Shown one piece after another: positions 45,273 to 53,421 of a stretch of DNA of 64,000 nt. Position 1 is the first letter of the stretch. Every line of letters starts with the position of its first letter. Origin of the DNA: Desulfatirhabdium sp040755275 (GTDB lineage: Bacteria > Desulfobacterota > Desulfobacteria > Desulfobacterales > Desulfatirhabdiaceae); assembly GCA_040755275.1 (NCBI GenBank), contig JBFMBE010000002.1, positions 12,511 through 76,510 of the forward strand. Direction: 5' to 3'. A program made the position numbers and the translations under genes. The notes beneath the pieces were generated by a model, which worked only from the letters and a program-made list of their open reading frames with translations, made no database searches and was not told where the DNA came from.

Positions 45273-45893
45273 CTACTCGATGATCGGATGTTCCGTCCAG
45301 CGTTCGATGGCATGGATCAACTGATCGAGGGAAACCACCCCGAGGACGATGACGAGATAGCCTTCTACGGCATTTCCCTGAAGCCGGAAATTGGTGGAAA
45401 CGGTGAGCGCGTAGCGCAGCTCTTCCTGACCGACGACGAGGGTACCCATCATCGCTTCGAGGTCTTCCACGAACAGCCGCGGCACGGAAAAGGATACATG
45501 AACCTTGAGTAGGTTGCCGAACATGCCCAGGCAGGCATTCAAGAGAATGTTGCCGATTTCCGTCAGCACTTCCCGGCCCGTTGCATCCACCCGAATGCCC
45601 GGGCGTTCCTGCCCGGTCAGCAGGTTCACCAGCATGGAAGCCCCATCGGCATTCAGGACGAGCATGGCATCACCTGCGAGGGTTCCGGTAAAGATCTGGT
45701 GAACGGTGGCGACTTCCCCCTGAATGAAGGCCCCCAATTTTCGGCTCATGTCTTCGATGGGGATGATGTCGACCTTGGGTACGTCCAGAAGGACCCGGTG
45801 TCCGGTCAAATCGGAGAGGGAGGCCGCCGTCTTGGAGAAGGCGATGTTGATCAGTTCGGTCAGGGCATCCTGTTGTTCCTGGGTTAGAATCAT
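45273..45893 (-). CDS. cheC: CheC-family CheY-P phosphatase
   Basis: A 206-residue protein with the two phosphatase half-sites of CheC: LTELINIAFSKTAASLSDL at residues 11-29, and EVLTEIGNILLNACLG near residue 110, each with the conserved E-x2-N. It dephosphorylates CheY-type regulators. It overlaps the upstream receiver gene by 4 bp, so the two are translationally coupled and likely act together. Confidence 0.88.
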   Translation of the reverse strand: MILTQEQQDALTELINIAFSKTAASLSDLTGHRVLLDVPKVDIIPIEDMSRKLGAFIQGEVATVHQIFTGTLAGDAMLVLNADGASMLVNLLTGQERPGIRVDATGREVLTEIGNILLNACLGMFGNLLKVHVSFSVPRLFVEDLEAMMGTLVVGQEELRYALTVSTNFRLQGNAVEGYLVIVLGVVSLDQLIHAIERWTEHPIIE

Positions 45894-46258
45894 GATGGAT
45901 CTCCTTGCAGGGCGTTTCGCACCGCTTCCAGAACCTGTCGGGTATTGAACGGCTTGTTGACGAAGGCCCTGGCCCCTGCCTCCATGACGAGGGCCCGGGT
46001 GGCATCCTGAATGTCCGCAGATGCGACGACCACCCGTGCCTTCGGGTCGATCTGGCGGATGCGGGTGAGAACATCGATACCGTGCATGCCTTCCATGGTC
46101 AGATCGAGGGTGACCAAGTCGGGCTTTTCCAGGAAATAGCGTTCGATACCGCTCATTCCGTCCGTCGCTTCGCAGACTTCATGGCCGTCCGATTCGAGAA
46201 TGGCGCGCATCATCCTTCTGGAAAGCATCGAGTCGTCTACAATGAGGATTTTGGCCAT
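45890..46258 (-). CDS. cheY: Single-domain response regulator, CheY-like
   Basis: A 122-residue receiver domain only. The acidic pocket (LIVDDSMLSRR), the phosphorylation aspartate in LVTLDLTMEGMHG, the switch Ser/Thr in VVASAD and the lysine in FVNKPFN are all intact. The ATG at 46258 has AGGAAA upstream and gives a proper start; the frame is open further to 46291. The 211-bp gap to cheB has no gene. Confidence 0.92.
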   Translation of the reverse strand: MAKILIVDDSMLSRRMMRAILESDGHEVCEATDGMSGIERYFLEKPDLVTLDLTMEGMHGIDVLTRIRQIDPKARVVVASADIQDATRALVMEAGARAFVNKPFNTRQVLEAVRNALQGDPS

Positions 46259-46469
46259 AGTCGGTTTCCTATATGTTGGGGCTGCAGGCAATGGTTTTGG
46301 GTCATCGAGCGAACGATTTCAACAGGGTATGGGATCTATCGGATTGTTGGACAGATGCCGTCGTACCCGCTTGCCATGAATTTCAGGATGGGATCTCGAG
46401 CCACGAAAAAGAACCGACTTCCTCGTTTCCCTCGTCATCGTTCATAGACAATGGTTCTTTGTCCATCGC

Positions 46470-47516
46470 CTAAATGAATCCGATAACGGCTTCCGTCATT
46501 CCGTGCAGCGGAACATTCCTGTCGCTCAATCCAGCTTCGTCGACCGATCGGGGCATGCCGTATACGACACACGTTTCTTCGGCTTCCGTGATAACCATCC
46601 CTCCCTGGGCCTTGATCCAGGCACAGCCCTGCAATCCATCCTGGCCCATACCCGTCATGACCACACCGAGCACGCGGCTGCGGTAGACGTCCGCCGCCGA
46701 TCGGAACAGAACGTCTACGGACGGTCGGTGGGGGGTGTCGAAGGGCTTGGCGTCGAGATGGGTGTAAACCGTTCCGTCGGCTTCCTTTCGGAACACGAGG
46801 TGTCTTCCGGCCTGGGCCAGATAGACCATTCCTGGTTCGACTTTCATGCCTTCCTGGGCTTCGACGACATGGAGCCTCGAAATCGCATCGAGGTTCTTGG
46901 CATAGAGCTCCGTATAGCCCACCGGCATGTGCAGCACAACGGCGATTGGAACGGGAAAATCCGACGGAAATCTTGGGATGACCATTTTGAGTCCCTGCGG
47001 ACCTCCGGTGGATATGCCCATGACGACGATATCAAGCCTCGGTTTTGGGGTCAATACAGGGGCTGCTTCCGGGAGCTTCTGTGGCGCCTGGACCAGGGGT
47101 TGGATCCTCGCCATGGGGATACCGGCTGCATTGCGTACCTTTTCGATGAGGTCATGGCCGATTTCATAGACCTTGTCCGTTGCAAGGGCCGTCGGCTTCT
47201 GGATGAAATCCACGGCTCCCATATCGAGGGCCTTGAGCGCCATGGCCCCGGTTTCGCTGGCGATACTCACCACAACGATGGGAATCGGCCGGATGGCCAT
47301 CTGGCGTTCGATGAAACCCAGCCCGTCCAGATTCGGCATGATCAGATCGAGGGTCACCACATCGGGCTGCAGCTGCCTGCACAGTTCGAGGGCTTCCTCG
47401 CCGTCGCGTGCGACGCCGACCACCTCGAGCGTCGGTGACCTGTTCAGGATCTCCTTGATGACCTTTCTGACATAGGCCGAATCGTCTACGACCAGAACTC
47501 GGGTGATACCGTTCAT
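46470..47516 (-). CDS. cheB: Chemotaxis response regulator protein-glutamate methylesterase CheB
   Basis: A 348-residue CheB. Receiver domain (VLVVDDSAYVRKV, LDLIMPNLDGLGF, FIQKPTA), a linker, then the methylesterase domain with catalytic serine in MGISTGGPQGL, histidine in VLHMPVGYTE and aspartate in MTGMGQDGLQG. It removes methyl groups from chemoreceptors and deamidates. It follows cheR by 33 bp. No receptor, cheA or cheW is in the window. Confidence 0.94.
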   Translation of the reverse strand: MNGITRVLVVDDSAYVRKVIKEILNRSPTLEVVGVARDGEEALELCRQLQPDVVTLDLIMPNLDGLGFIERQMAIRPIPIVVVSIASETGAMALKALDMGAVDFIQKPTALATDKVYEIGHDLIEKVRNAAGIPMARIQPLVQAPQKLPEAAPVLTPKPRLDIVVMGISTGGPQGLKMVIPRFPSDFPVPIAVVLHMPVGYTELYAKNLDAISRLHVVEAQEGMKVEPGMVYLAQAGRHLVFRKEADGTVYTHLDAKPFDTPHRPSVDVLFRSAADVYRSRVLGVVMTGMGQDGLQGCAWIKAQGGMVITEAEETCVVYGMPRSVDEAGLSDRNVPLHGMTEAVIGFI

Positions 47517-47549
47517 TCGAAGCTTCCTTTCCGAACTGAATCCAACGTT

Positions 47550-48389
47550 TCAGGGTTCCTTGACATATACGAAGGCGCCGCCGATTTCGCGCAGTTTGAA
47601 AGCCGTCGTGATCTTGAGCAGGGATTCGGCGGCCGCCACGAAGAGATAGCCCGGTATGCGCATGTTGTCGAAGAACGTTCCAACCGTCTTTCGGATGGCA
47701 TCCGGTGAAAAATAGATGAACACGTTTCTGCAAAAGAGAAGATGGGTCCTGGCTAGGGGGGCTACCTGCCGGGCATCCATCAAGTTGATGCGGTGCCATT
47801 CGATGCGCTGGTGAATGTTCGCATCGATTTTCCATCCTTTGGGGGTTTCCGAAAAATACCGACTCCGCATTTCCGCAGACGTGTTGCGCAGGGAGCGTTC
47901 CCGATAGATCCCGGCTATGGCCTTGTCGATGGCCGACTGGCTGGCGTCGCTGGCAAGGATACGGATGCGCTGGTCGAGCAAGCCTGCCTCTCTGAGGGTG
48001 ATGGCGATGGTGAGCGGCTCTTCTCCCGTGGCACAGGCGGCGCTCCAGATCGTGATCGGCAGGATGCAGTTCTGGGACAGCAGCGAAGGCACGATGGTGG
48101 TCGTCAGGGCCCGGATCTGGTCCATTTCCCGGAAGAAATAGGTTTCCTGAACCGACAGAGCTTCCATCACCCGAAGCCATTCCTCCTCGGAGTCGGCATC
48201 GTACTTGAGCAGGTAGTAGTAGTCCAGAAAGGAGTCGAATCCGCGTTCGATCACGAGCGGCGAGAGCTTGTCCGCCAGGATGTCTCGGCGGTCGGCCTCG
48301 AAATAGATGCCCAGTTTCTCGTGAATGGCATCCCGCAGAAGGATGAAGGTCGTATCCTTGAGCGTGAGGGATTCGGAAAAGAAATTCAT
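47550..48389 (-). CDS. cheR: Chemoreceptor methyltransferase CheR
   Basis: A 279-residue S-adenosylmethionine-dependent methyltransferase of the CheR family. N-terminal helical domain, then SVQETYFFREMDQI, the SAM-binding IWSAACATGEEPL motif, ILASDASQSAI, and NVFIYFSPDAIRK. It methylates receptor glutamates. It lies 28 bp after the PAS-HEAT gene and before cheB. Confidence 0.93.
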   Translation of the reverse strand: MNFFSESLTLKDTTFILLRDAIHEKLGIYFEADRRDILADKLSPLVIERGFDSFLDYYYLLKYDADSEEEWLRVMEALSVQETYFFREMDQIRALTTTIVPSLLSQNCILPITIWSAACATGEEPLTIAITLREAGLLDQRIRILASDASQSAIDKAIAGIYRERSLRNTSAEMRSRYFSETPKGWKIDANIHQRIEWHRINLMDARQVAPLARTHLLFCRNVFIYFSPDAIRKTVGTFFDNMRIPGYLFVAAAESLLKITTAFKLREIGGAFVYVKEP

Positions 48390-48417
48390 GTCGTTCGACG
48401 GCCTCTCGATGGAGTCG

Positions 48418-51150
48418 TTACCCGATCACCCGAGTCAGCGCCTTTCGGGCGGCATTGCGGACATCCGGATGCGGATCGTTATCGGCCAGTTGAGCCAGCT
48501 TCTTTTCCGCCGCACGGTTTCCGGTCTGGGTGAATACGGCGATGGCGGCCATTCGGACCCGCCAGTCGGGATCGTTCAAACATCCCAGGATCATCTTGGT
48601 CGCATCGGCCCGCTTCATCCGGCCTAAAGCATCGATGATGGCTATGCGCACCTCGGGATTCGGATGCTCGAGGCCCGAGGCCACCCATCCGATCCGCTTT
48701 TCCGGCATGGCGGCCAGTGCCGCAACGACGGGTTCCCGTAGCCTGCGGTCCACTGTCAGGTAAACGAGGGACCGGACGGCCTCGGAATGGGCGCATCGGG
48801 CCAGGGCTTCGATGGCTGCAGACGAGACGGCTGGATCGCTGTCGCTAGCGGCCACCCACTGGAGTTTGGCGATCGTCGTCGGGCTTTCGTCCGACTCGAG
48901 GGCCTGAATGGCGCAGAGGCGATCCTGTGGATGTTCGGCGTGCAGCGTTTGAAGCAGGATGTCTCGGGCGGCCGGGTGACCCAGGTTGCCCAGTGCTGCG
49001 ATGGCCGCACGGGCGATGTCCGGGTTTTCATGGCGGATGAGGTTCTTGAGCGCATCGAGGGACTGGCCCGATCCGATCCGTCCGAGGGCTTTGGCCGCAG
49101 CGATGCGGACGTGATCGCTCGGATCGTTCTGTGCGATCCGGATGAGTTCGGCCTCCGCATCTGCGGCATGCAGCTTACCCAGGGAGATGGCGCTGAAATA
49201 GCGTACCCAGGCATCCGGGTCGTCGAGGGCTCGCATCAGCAAGGAAGCCGTATCCGTTGCATCCATGTGCCCCAGTGCCCGTGCCGCTGCCGCCCGTACC
49301 TTGGGTGTATCCTCGAATAGGCATTTTTCCAGAAGCGGCAGGTAGTTTCGGTCATCGAAAAAGGGCAGGTGTTCGATCGCCGTCTTTCGAACCGTTTCGT
49401 TCGCATCCCGACAGGCCGCTTCGATGAGGGGAATACATTGAGAATAGCCGAAGTATCCGGCAATCCGGATGGCCGATTCGCGGATCAGGGGATTTTCGGA
49501 CTGCATGAGATCGGCCATAGCATCCCCCATGTCGGGATGTCCGATGGAGTTGAGGGCGCCGATGACCGCCTGACGGACGGCCGGATTGCGATGCCCCAAC
49601 AGCGGCAGCAGCGACTCGAAGGCCTGACGGTCTCCGATCTTGGCCAGTGCTCCGGCAGTGGGGATAATGAGCTCGGGGTCGTCGGAAAGCAGCCGAACGA
49701 GCTCCGGAACGGCCAGTGGATCGCCGATACGACCGATGGCCATCACGGCGGCCCGGCGGGTGTCGAGGTCTTCGGCATGCAGTTGCTCGATCAGAAGTTC
49801 CAGGACATCTCTGCCGTAACGGACCAGCGCTTCGATCACTTCCCGGCGTGCCGAGGGCTCCCCCAGAAGCCGTGTGAGTGCCGCATAGACCGCAGGGCTC
49901 TTGAGCCATCCGAGCACCAAGGCCACTGCGCGAAGCCGGTCTGCAGGTGCCTCTTCCAGGCAGGCGATCAGGCGCAGGGCACCGGTGGGCTCGAACCGAC
50001 TGCGGGCGATATCGGCAATGAGCGCTCCTTCTCCGAAGCGCTGTTCGTAACGATCGTAAATGGCTGCGAGGGCGGATGCGATTTCGATGACGGGCGGGTC
50101 GGGCTGGTGGAGTCGATCGATCAGGGGGCCGACACAGAGTTCATCGCCGTTTGCAGCCAGGGCGTCGATAACCGCCGTTTCGAGCATGGGCTTGCCCAAC
50201 AGAGCGATCAGCCGTCCGACGACTGCGGGCTCTTCGATTCGGGCCAAGGCATCGACTGCAGGAAACGACAGAAAAAAGTCTTCGGATTCGGCGATGGCCA
50301 TCAGTCGGTCTACGGCTTCGACGGCGCGCAGTTTTCCGAGGGATTCGATGGCGTGGTAGACCACATTCGGATCGGGATCGTCGAGTGTCCGGATGAGGGC
50401 GCCGATGGCCTGCGACGTGCGCTTTTCTCCGAGAAACAGGGCCGTATACATGCGAAGATCCGGGTCCGGATCGTCCAGCAGTGCGAGGATCGGAGACAGG
50501 TCGTCGAAACGGGCTGCTGCCAGGACCTGAAGGGCTGAGTTCAGTATTGCGGCATTGGCATGCTGCATTTTGAGCGAGCGAATGAGCCCTTGGATCATCT
50601 CGGCGTCCGTGCTGCGGGAGAGCCTGTCCACTGCCGTCTTGCGTACCCGCCAGCTCTTGTCTCCCAGCGCTTCGGTCAGGTACCGGGAACTGTCTTCATC
50701 CATTTCCGCGAGGCTTCGTGCCGCCTGGTAGCGTACGGTCTCGCTGGGGTTCTGAAGGTCTTGTTTGAGGTCGAGTTCCGCCTCCAGCCGCGGGGTGACA
50801 TCCTCGACCAAGAGAATGGCTCCGATGACGGATTCCTGCTCCCGAACGGGGGAGATGGTGACTTTCTGCCGCATCGTTTCGAAATTTCGTGAGGGGTGTT
50901 CCGGAGGGCAGGCAATGAGGTGGCGGTGGAATGCCGAGGAAAGCACCGAAACTGTGCCGTTCTGCAATACATCCCGAATTCGGGGGAGGATGTTGCGCGC
51001 TTCAAGATCCGGGATCAATTCATCGAGCGGTTTTCCAATGGCTGTTTCAGCAGGAGTGCCGCTGATCCTGGCAATCCAGGGATCCCATGCCGTCACCCGA
51101 AGCTGGCGGTCGATGCCGATCATGCCCATGGCTGAGGCGTTGTCGCTCAT
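48418..51150 (-). CDS. PAS domain protein with a long HEAT-repeat array
   Basis: A 910-residue protein. Residues about 5-130 form a PAS domain (MGMIGIDRQLRVTAW, AILLVEDVTPRLEAE). The rest is a solenoid of roughly two dozen HEAT/PBS-lyase-like repeats with the recurrent pattern D-x-V-R-x-x-A-A-x-A-L-G-x-I (for example VRIAAAKALGRIG, IARAAIAALGNLG). No catalytic motif was found, so a scaffold or binding role fits. It leads the cheR-cheB-cheY-cheC run and may be its sensory scaffold. The ATG at 51150 follows AAGAGGT; the open frame upstream is a shadow. Confidence 0.85.
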   Translation of the reverse strand: MSDNASAMGMIGIDRQLRVTAWDPWIARISGTPAETAIGKPLDELIPDLEARNILPRIRDVLQNGTVSVLSSAFHRHLIACPPEHPSRNFETMRQKVTISPVREQESVIGAILLVEDVTPRLEAELDLKQDLQNPSETVRYQAARSLAEMDEDSSRYLTEALGDKSWRVRKTAVDRLSRSTDAEMIQGLIRSLKMQHANAAILNSALQVLAAARFDDLSPILALLDDPDPDLRMYTALFLGEKRTSQAIGALIRTLDDPDPNVVYHAIESLGKLRAVEAVDRLMAIAESEDFFLSFPAVDALARIEEPAVVGRLIALLGKPMLETAVIDALAANGDELCVGPLIDRLHQPDPPVIEIASALAAIYDRYEQRFGEGALIADIARSRFEPTGALRLIACLEEAPADRLRAVALVLGWLKSPAVYAALTRLLGEPSARREVIEALVRYGRDVLELLIEQLHAEDLDTRRAAVMAIGRIGDPLAVPELVRLLSDDPELIIPTAGALAKIGDRQAFESLLPLLGHRNPAVRQAVIGALNSIGHPDMGDAMADLMQSENPLIRESAIRIAGYFGYSQCIPLIEAACRDANETVRKTAIEHLPFFDDRNYLPLLEKCLFEDTPKVRAAAARALGHMDATDTASLLMRALDDPDAWVRYFSAISLGKLHAADAEAELIRIAQNDPSDHVRIAAAKALGRIGSGQSLDALKNLIRHENPDIARAAIAALGNLGHPAARDILLQTLHAEHPQDRLCAIQALESDESPTTIAKLQWVAASDSDPAVSSAAIEALARCAHSEAVRSLVYLTVDRRLREPVVAALAAMPEKRIGWVASGLEHPNPEVRIAIIDALGRMKRADATKMILGCLNDPDWRVRMAAIAVFTQTGNRAAEKKLAQLADNDPHPDVRNAARKALTRVIG

Positions 51151-51198
51151 ATGGACCTCTTGATTTTTCGTGCAATGGTTGCAGGATCGTCGTATGGT

Positions 51199-52395
51199 AT
51201 GGCCATGGAAACCGAACGACTGCCGACAGTCACTGAAAAACGCATCAAGCGCCATGTCCTTGGGAAGGAGCACGGATTTTTCGCTGTGTGTGCGCCCGGG
51301 CTGGCAACGGTCTGTGATTCGGAACTGGCTGCAATCGATGCGCTTCGGGGCGTCGATCGGCGGATATCCGACGAGGGGGTCGCATTTCATGGAAGGCTCG
51401 TCGACTGCTTTGCGGCCAACCTCTGGTGCCGGACGGCAACCCGCGTGTTGATGCGGCTATACTCTTTCAGTAGTTTTACTTTTTCCCATTTTTTCACGCA
51501 ATGCAAGCATTTTCCTTGGGAACTCTTTCTTGCACCCGATATTCCCGTGGATGTTCAGGCTGCCACCCACCATTGCAGGCTTCACCACACCGAGGCCATC
51601 GCACACCGCGTCCTCGAGGGGATATCTGAACGGGTCGCCGGGCTGAAGCACGCCGAGGATCATCCGAATGACCCGATGGAACAGCGGATTTTCGTTCGAG
51701 GGGTGGATGATCGCTTCACCCTGTCGATCGATTCGAGCGGACTTCCCTTGTACAAGCGTGGCATCAAGACAATCGTCGGCAGGGCTCCGCTTCGGGAGAC
51801 CCTTGCAGCCGGTCTGCTTCGTCTTGCCGAATACGACGGCAGTGCCTTCCTGCTCGATCCCATGTGTGGATCGGGCACGTTTTCCCTGGAAGCGGTCTCG
51901 ATGGCCCGAAACGTACCGCCGGGCTGGGTGAGGGCGTTTGCCTTCGAACGGTGGCCGGGATTTCGAGCGGCGCAATGGGCTTATTTGCGAAAACAAGCCC
52001 TGTCCCGCATCGACTTCGAGCGGCCGATTTCCATTCTCGCTGCAGACAAGCGCATCGAGGCATGTGAACGGCTGGAAGCTGTTTGTCGGAAGCACGAATT
52101 CCTGAAGGACGTTCCGGTGGCCTGCATGGACGTTTTCGACATCCAGCCCAGGGCCCTCAGCTCCCGTCCCGGGATCGTCGTCCTGAATCCACCCTACGGC
52201 ATCCGTATCGGGACCCAAACGAGCATCCCCTCGCTCTATCGTGACCTGGTACGGAAGCTGTCCCTGGACTTCAAGGGGTGGCGTCTTGTCTGGATATCGC
52301 CGGTTCTTCCTGCCCTGAAGCTTGCCGAAAGCCGTGAGTACCGATTTTCGCACGGAGGGCTTTCGTTGAAGGCCGTCATCGGCAGGATCGGATGA
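51199..52395 (+). CDS. THUMP-type class I SAM-dependent RNA methyltransferase (RlmL/Trm-like)
   Basis: About 398 residues. The N-terminal part (FFAVCAPGLATVCDSELAA) is the ferredoxin-like/THUMP region of the RlmL N-terminal family, with a conserved GIKTIVGRAPLRETLAAGLL segment. Then come the Rossmann methyltransferase motifs LLDPMCGSGTFSLEA and the amino-methylating NPPYG. It probably methylates guanine N2 in rRNA or tRNA. The first in-frame ATG (51151) abuts the divergent PAS-HEAT start; ATGs at 51199 or 51205 are better candidates, with AGGA about 12 bp upstream of the former. Confidence 0.85.
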   Translation: MAMETERLPTVTEKRIKRHVLGKEHGFFAVCAPGLATVCDSELAAIDALRGVDRRISDEGVAFHGRLVDCFAANLWCRTATRVLMRLYSFSSFTFSHFFTQCKHFPWELFLAPDIPVDVQAATHHCRLHHTEAIAHRVLEGISERVAGLKHAEDHPNDPMEQRIFVRGVDDRFTLSIDSSGLPLYKRGIKTIVGRAPLRETLAAGLLRLAEYDGSAFLLDPMCGSGTFSLEAVSMARNVPPGWVRAFAFERWPGFRAAQWAYLRKQALSRIDFERPISILAADKRIEACERLEAVCRKHEFLKDVPVACMDVFDIQPRALSSRPGIVVLNPPYGIRIGTQTSIPSLYRDLVRKLSLDFKGWRLVWISPVLPALKLAESREYRFSHGGLSLKAVIGRIG

Positions 52396-52434
52396 ACGAC
52401 CGATCCGAAACGCTTCTGAGATCCGAAGATATCA

Positions 52435-52466
52435 TTGACTTTACATGGTAAATATGAAATTTTACC
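52435..52466 (+). promoter_or_regulatory. Possible promoter/operator of the nuoEF run
   Basis: TTGACT (52435-52440) begins an AT-rich stretch in an otherwise GC-rich region, with an inverted repeat GGTAAA (52447-52452) and TTTACC (52461-52466). It lies 65-95 bp upstream of nuoE. The -10 is not clear. Confidence 0.3.
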
Positions 52467-52529
52467 CTCTTCGTGTCGTGGCGCAACGTATCGCCAACAT
52501 CATGAATGTATAGACCTCGGGAGCTTTCC

Positions 52530-53033
52530 ATGGATTTCACGCGAACCGTTTCATCCTTTCAACACCCCGACGTCACCCCCGAAATGCTTCAGTCCATCGA
52601 CCGAATCATCGCCGAGAATCGAGACAAATCGGGTTCCGTGATCGCCGTTCTGCGGGAGTGCCAGAACATCGTCGGCTATCTCCCCGTCGAGATGATCGAT
52701 TACATCAGCACCGGTCTCAACCTGCCAAAGAGCCATGTCTACGGTGTTGCATCTTTCTATGCGCTCTTTTCCATGAAACCCAAGGGCAGGCACATGATCA
52801 AGATCTGTTTGGGAACGGCCTGCTACGTAAAGGGCATCCAGGAAGCCTTTGCCCGCATCAAGAACACCTATCGGCTTACGGAAGGCGGCACATCCGAAGA
52901 CCGCCGGTTTTCTCTCGAAGCCGTCCGCTGTCTCGGGGCCTGTGGGTTGGCGCCGGTCATGGTGGTTAACAAGGATACCCACGGGGCCATCAGCGCCGAC
53001 AAGGTGATCGATATCCTCGAAACTTATACATAA
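52530..53033 (+). CDS. NuoE/HydC-like [2Fe-2S] thioredoxin-fold subunit
   Basis: A 167-residue protein of the 24-kDa NADH dehydrogenase subunit family. The four cluster ligands are seen in CLGTACYVKGI and CLGACGLAPVMVV. Such subunits accompany NuoF-like proteins in complex I, bifurcating hydrogenases and NADP-reducing enzymes. The ATG at 52530 is preceded by GGGAG. It is the first gene of a five-gene + strand run. Confidence 0.92.
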   Translation: MDFTRTVSSFQHPDVTPEMLQSIDRIIAENRDKSGSVIAVLRECQNIVGYLPVEMIDYISTGLNLPKSHVYGVASFYALFSMKPKGRHMIKICLGTACYVKGIQEAFARIKNTYRLTEGGTSEDRRFSLEAVRCLGACGLAPVMVVNKDTHGAISADKVIDILETYT

Positions 53034-53052
53034 TGGATAATGAACCCCATCT

Positions 53053-53406
53053 ATGAAGATTTCCGAAATTCGTGACATTCTCAAGGCCGAAGTCCTTGCG
53101 GGAGACAGCAACCTGGATCTGGTCGTTGTGGGCGGCGGTGGTGCCGATCTCATGGAAGACGTTCTGGCCGCAGTCGCCAAGGGATCGGCCCTTCTCACGG
53201 GGTTGACCACCGAGCAGGTCATTCGTACCGCGCGAATCGCCGGGGTGGCCGTCGTTGTCTTCGTGCGCGGCAAGCGACCCGATGCACGGGTCGTCGAGAT
53301 GGCCAAATCCTTCGACCTGCCGGTTCTCTTGACCCGCTATTCTCTGTTTGTGGCGTGTGGACGCCTATATATGAACGGACTCCGGGGCCTCGACGGGTCC
53401 TGGTAA
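53053..53406 (+). CDS. DRTGG-domain protein
   Basis: A 117-residue protein (MKISEIRDILKAEVLAGDSN; later AVAKGSALLTGLTTEQVIRT) of the small DRTGG family. Genes of this kind are frequent in clusters of HydABC-like bifurcating hydrogenases between the NuoE- and NuoF-like genes, possibly as regulators or assembly factors; the role is not established. Spacing is 19 bp after nuoE and 15 bp before nuoF. Confidence 0.82.
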   Translation: MKISEIRDILKAEVLAGDSNLDLVVVGGGGADLMEDVLAAVAKGSALLTGLTTEQVIRTARIAGVAVVVFVRGKRPDARVVEMAKSFDLPVLLTRYSLFVACGRLYMNGLRGLDGSW

Positions 53407-53421
53407 TCAGGAGCTTGGAAC

